A stretch of 64,000 nucleotides of DNA from Parenemella sanctibonifatiensis (GTDB lineage Bacteria > Actinomycetota > Actinomycetes > Propionibacteriales > Propionibacteriaceae). The stretch is from positions 558,001-622,000 of the forward strand of contig NZ_NMVJ01000001.1 in the NCBI RefSeq assembly GCF_002250565.1. Reading direction: 5' to 3'. The notes under the pieces were generated by a model. It saw nothing but the letters and a program-made list of their open reading frames with translations, searched no databases and had not been told where the DNA came from. Both the position numbers and the translations under genes were made by a program. Each line of letters starts with the position of its first letter. Position 1 is the stretch's first letter. Below, piece by piece: positions 61,405 to 64,000 of the stretch.

Positions 61405-61605
61405 ATGGTGATCCGAAAGCGTATCGCCGGCTACCCCACCAGCGGCGAGCAACATCCCGGGGGAGGCCAGCCAGCCGGACATCGGATCCAGTTCTTCGAG
61501 CATGGCTTTCTCTACTGGGATGGCTACACCGTAACCGGAGAGTGGACCGATCCGACATCCCGTCGCCGCACAACCGTCATGTACTCGGAGCACGCTCTCC
61601 GATGA
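61405..61605 (+). CDS. Small LGFP-repeat-like protein
   Basis: This 66-residue protein contains AGYPTSGEQHPGGG and HRIQFFEHGFLYWDG, resembling one LGFP repeat, a unit found in cell-wall-binding proteins of actinobacteria. It has no signal peptide. It may be a fragment of a larger gene or an independent small protein. A GATAGTTTG lies directly before the ATG rather than a clear ribosome-binding site. Confidence 0.5.
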   Translation: MVIRKRIAGYPTSGEQHPGGGQPAGHRIQFFEHGFLYWDGYTVTGEWTDPTSRRRTTVMYSEHALR

Positions 61606-61636
61606 CACCGAATCCAGTTCCTCTGGAGCGGGCTAG

Positions 61637-62014
61637 ATGCATTCTCACCCGTGCTTCCTGGGGCTCTCAGCCGTTGCGTTCAGTCTCCTGTTCTCTGGCG
61701 CCAGTGGCTGGTGGTATCCCAGCGTGCGGTGGTTCCTTGCGATCCACGCCGGCCTCATGGTCGCCTCCGCCGTCCTCGCCCTCCTCGCACTCCCCCGCAG
61801 CGCGGCGGCATTAGTTGTGGCTCTTGTCGTAATGGCGCTGGCGAAACCTGCAGTCCAGTACGCAGAGGACGTGGCCGACCGCTGGTGCCCGCCCAAGACC
61901 GAATGGAGCCCGGACGGCTGGGCGACCATCGACTACGTCAGCGGCACCGTGACCTGTCACGCGAACGGGACAACCGTGCCCATCGTCGTCATGCTCGACC
62001 GGGCCAACGAGTAG
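61637..62014 (+). CDS. Small membrane protein with extracytoplasmic cysteine-containing domain
   Basis: The 125-residue protein has two or three hydrophobic segments (LSAVAFSLLFSGASGWWYPS, HAGLMVASAVLALLALP, AALVVALVVMALAKPAVQYA) and a soluble end DYVSGTVTCHANGTTVP with two cysteines (the other in DRWCPPK). No family is recognised. It may be co-transcribed with the LGFP-like gene and converges with larE. Confidence 0.5.
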   Translation: MHSHPCFLGLSAVAFSLLFSGASGWWYPSVRWFLAIHAGLMVASAVLALLALPRSAAALVVALVVMALAKPAVQYAEDVADRWCPPKTEWSPDGWATIDYVSGTVTCHANGTTVPIVVMLDRANE

Positions 62015-62017
62015 TCC

Positions 62018-62818
62018 TCAGTTCAGCACCGTGAGCTCGAGGTTCATCGAGCCGGACCGGAAGGCCCGGGAGCTGACCTCGACGAAGTCCTCGAGCCGGT
62101 CGATCGGGTCGGCCTCGTACGCCGCCAGCGCGCTCGGGTCCAGCTCGACCCGGGCGCGATCCTGGCCGAGGTCGCGGACCCGCAGGTCGATCACCGCGAC
62201 GTTCTTGCTGGTGAGGTGTCGGCGTACGGCCGTCTCGGCCCGCTCCACCCGCGCCAGGGCCGCGGGCGTCACCTCGGTGCCGTACGCGATCCGCGAGCTC
62301 AGGCAGGCCGCGGCCGGCTTGTCCCAGGTCGGCAGCTCCCAGTCCCGGGAGGCCTGGCGCACCTGCGCCTTGGTCAGCCCGGCGTTCAGCAGCGGCGTGA
62401 TCGCGCCGCGCTCACTGGCCGCGGCGATGCCGGGCCGAAACCCCGCCACCGCGTCGTCGGCGTTGGTGCCGGTCGCGACCGGCCAGCCACGCGCCTCCCC
62501 CACCGGCAGCAGCGTGTCGATCAGCTCGGCCTTGCAGTGATAGCAGCGGTCGCTGCCGTTGGCGCGGTAGCCCTCCCGGTCCAGCTCGTGGGTGGTGGGC
62601 GTCAACAGCTCGACGCCCAGCTGGCGTACGAAATCCCGCGCCGGACCGCGCTCGATCGCCGGCAGCGAGGGGCTGTACGCCGTCGCCGCCACCACCCGGT
62701 CCGGGCCCAGCGCCCGCACCGCCGCGGCCAACAGGAAGGCAGAATCGGCACCACCGGAATAGGCCACCACCAGCCCGGGAAGCTCGGCCAGGTCACGCAT
62801 CAGGGTCGCCACACTCAT
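62018..62818 (-). CDS. larE: ATP-dependent sulfur transferase LarE
   Basis: LarE adds sulfur to the nickel-pincer nucleotide precursor used by lactate racemase-type enzymes. The 266-residue protein has the PP-loop SGGADS at 21-26, RCYHCKAEL with C92 and C95, and KPAAACLSSR with C172 at the position of the sacrificial cysteine of Lactiplantibacillus LarE. Having all three cysteines suggests the iron-sulfur-cluster type. No larA, larB or larC is in the window, so the partner enzyme is elsewhere. Confidence 0.9.
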   Translation of the reverse strand: MSVATLMRDLAELPGLVVAYSGGADSAFLLAAAVRALGPDRVVAATAYSPSLPAIERGPARDFVRQLGVELLTPTTHELDREGYRANGSDRCYHCKAELIDTLLPVGEARGWPVATGTNADDAVAGFRPGIAAASERGAITPLLNAGLTKAQVRQASRDWELPTWDKPAAACLSSRIAYGTEVTPAALARVERAETAVRRHLTSKNVAVIDLRVRDLGQDRARVELDPSALAAYEADPIDRLEDFVEVSSRAFRSGSMNLELTVLN

Positions 62819-62904
62819 GCGCCGATCCTAGGCCAGCACCCGCGCCGCCGCAGCCGCCGACGCCTCGGCGGGACCAGGCGCCGACATTGGCTAGTCTGGG
62901 GCGC

Positions 62905-63774
62905 ATGGCCACATGGGAGGACGGCCCGGAGTACGCACCGCTGGAGGCTCCGGAGGGCTTCGACGCGGGCGACGCGCCGACCCACGCGACCTCGACATTG
63001 AACGGCAGCAGGGCGACCCGCACGCCGGCGCCCACCGCCCTCGCCACTCACCCCGCAGACGAGCCCGCCGCCTACGGCGTGGACCGCGGCTGGCCGGCCC
63101 TGGCCCAGCTCGACCCGGGCGCCCGTGACGATGCCCGCGACCCGCACGAGCCGTACGCCATCACCCAGACTGCGGTGACCACCGGCGGCAGCGCCTGGGG
63201 CTCTGCACACCGCGCCCCGCACCAGCCGATCATGGTCTCCAGTTCCCGCGGCCGCGAGCCCGACGTCGCCACCCTGCCGCCGCCAGCCGGAGCCCCGATC
63301 GATGCGGTTCCGTTCGGCGAGTCAGCCCCGGTCGGCGCGCCGCAGCGCACCCCCAGCGGCACCCCCGGCCAGACCACGGCGTGGGCGCCGGCCCCCTCCG
63401 GGCCCGCCATCCGGCCTCCCCAACCGCGCGCTGACCTGACTCTGGGCACCCTGTGGGATTCGCTGACGCCGCCCTTCATCATCGCCGTGCTGGTCGGCTG
63501 CGTCGCCTTCCCGGTGTCCCCACTCGCCCTGATCGCCGCCGCGTACACCGCCGGCCGGGCCCGGCGGATCGCCATCCCGCTGCGCCGCGCCGCGATCCTG
63601 GCCGTCGTCGGCTCCTTCCACCTGGGCTTGTTCGGGGCGGTCGGTGGCGGCCCCGGATTCTGGGGCGGTGCCTCGTTGGGTGGGCTGCTGCTGTCGTGGT
63701 GCCTGCTGGCGTACGCCCTGATCCGGACCGCGGTCGCGATCCGACGCAACGAACCGCTGACCCCGGCGTCATGA
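62905..63774 (+). CDS. Membrane protein with a long Pro-rich N-terminal region
   Basis: The product of 289 residues starts at ATG 62905 (MATWEDGPEYAPLEAPEGF), and a TTG at 62887 is less likely. Residues 1-180 are Pro/Ala/Gly-rich and probably disordered. The last 100 have three helices (PFIIAVLVGCVAFPVSPLAL, AAILAVVGSFHLGLFGAVGG, LGGLLLSWCLLAYALIRTAV). No family is recognised. It is divergent from larE and 16 bp before the next gene. Confidence 0.65.
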   Translation: MATWEDGPEYAPLEAPEGFDAGDAPTHATSTLNGSRATRTPAPTALATHPADEPAAYGVDRGWPALAQLDPGARDDARDPHEPYAITQTAVTTGGSAWGSAHRAPHQPIMVSSSRGREPDVATLPPPAGAPIDAVPFGESAPVGAPQRTPSGTPGQTTAWAPAPSGPAIRPPQPRADLTLGTLWDSLTPPFIIAVLVGCVAFPVSPLALIAAAYTAGRARRIAIPLRRAAILAVVGSFHLGLFGAVGGGPGFWGGASLGGLLLSWCLLAYALIRTAVAIRRNEPLTPAS

Positions 63775-63790
63775 CCAGCGAAACAGCTCG

Positions 63791-64000
63791 ATGAGCACCA
63801 CCCCTGCCCGTTCCCTGGCCGAGGACCTGCGCCGCTGGCCGACCGAACGGCTGGCCACCCTGCTGCAGCACCGCCGCGACCTCGCCACACCGGCCCCCCA
63901 GGACATCGTGGAACTGGCCACCCGCGCCACCACCGCGGCCTCGGTGACCGCAGCGCTGGCAGCACTGGATCGCTGGCAGCAGCAGGTCGCCGAGGCCATC
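63791..64000 (+). CDS. Helicase-associated-domain protein, 5' part (cut by window end)
   Basis: The first 70 residues (SLAEDLRRWPTERLATLLQH, DIVELATRATTAASVTAALA, ALDRWQQQVAEAI) match the N terminus of actinobacterial helicase-associated (XPB/Ssl2-like) proteins, which are normally about 700-800 residues. The rest lies beyond the window. The ATG at 63791 follows the membrane-protein gene closely. Confidence 0.65.
   Translation, partial: MSTTPARSLAEDLRRWPTERLATLLQHRRDLATPAPQDIVELATRATTAASVTAALAALDRWQQQVAEAI

Overview
The window is high-GC actinobacterial DNA. The gene set (eukaryotic-type UDP-glucose pyrophosphorylase, SepX/GlpR-Glp cell-division genes, a mycoredoxin gene, a cold-shock/DUF3027/DUF2530 block, biotin-dependent pyruvate carboxylase) fits the Actinomycetota, perhaps Propionibacteriales. 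That placement is an inference from gene content only.

Region 1 (1 to about 11.8 kb) is accessory DNA: the decaying right part of a conjugative or integrative element. It holds a MobF relaxase gene split by an in-frame stop, an antisense dprA-like gene with a frameshift, a small membrane-protein gene frameshifted in a run of six C, and a resolvase-like single-domain protein. These are followed by a complete, tightly overlapping four-gene operon (KAP ATPase, unknown protein, QueC-like protein, TatD-like nuclease) that I read as a QatABCD anti-phage system. A tandem helix-turn-helix protein and a truncated protein close the element. At 11806-12039 the element joins the chromosome through a scar of aldo/keto reductase and VOC gene fragments.

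Region 2 (12-26 kb) holds a PfpI/Hsp31-type protein, a membrane protein and an Imm-5-like protein. A TPP riboswitch then leads a ykoF-ykoE-ykoD-ykoC thiamine-precursor transport operon that ends in an LLM-class flavin monooxygenase. An exact 50-bp tandem repeat, a frameshifted mycoredoxin gene, an aldo/keto reductase, arginine deiminase and a sugar ABC transporter without its own ATPase follow.

Region 3 (26-42 kb) is housekeeping: the SepX/GlpR, RimJ-like and Glp cell-division cluster, 5-formyl-THF cyclo-ligase, a GT-C glycosyltransferase, a secreted beta-propeller, an FmdB-like protein, a SAF/CpaB-like protein, MscL, UDP-glucose pyrophosphorylase with an 18-bp repeat at its N terminus, a cytidine deaminase-adenosine deaminase fusion, a secreted peptidoglycan-binding peptidase, an acyl-CoA dehydrogenase, tRNA-Arg(CCT) and thioredoxin.

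Region 4 (42-64 kb) holds a DtxR-type regulator operon with an unknown protein and a methyltransferase, and an amino-sugar operon (SIS, ROK kinase, nagA) with nagB about 11 kb away. Beyond these lie serC, pyruvate carboxylase, a purine permease, the DUF2530/DUF3027/cold-shock block, a DEAD-box helicase between nagB and a nagB fragment, larE, and the start of a helicase-associated protein cut by the window edge. The two longest gene-free stretches are 59356-59689 (334 bp) and 21021-21274 (254 bp). I see no confident feature in either beyond likely promoters.
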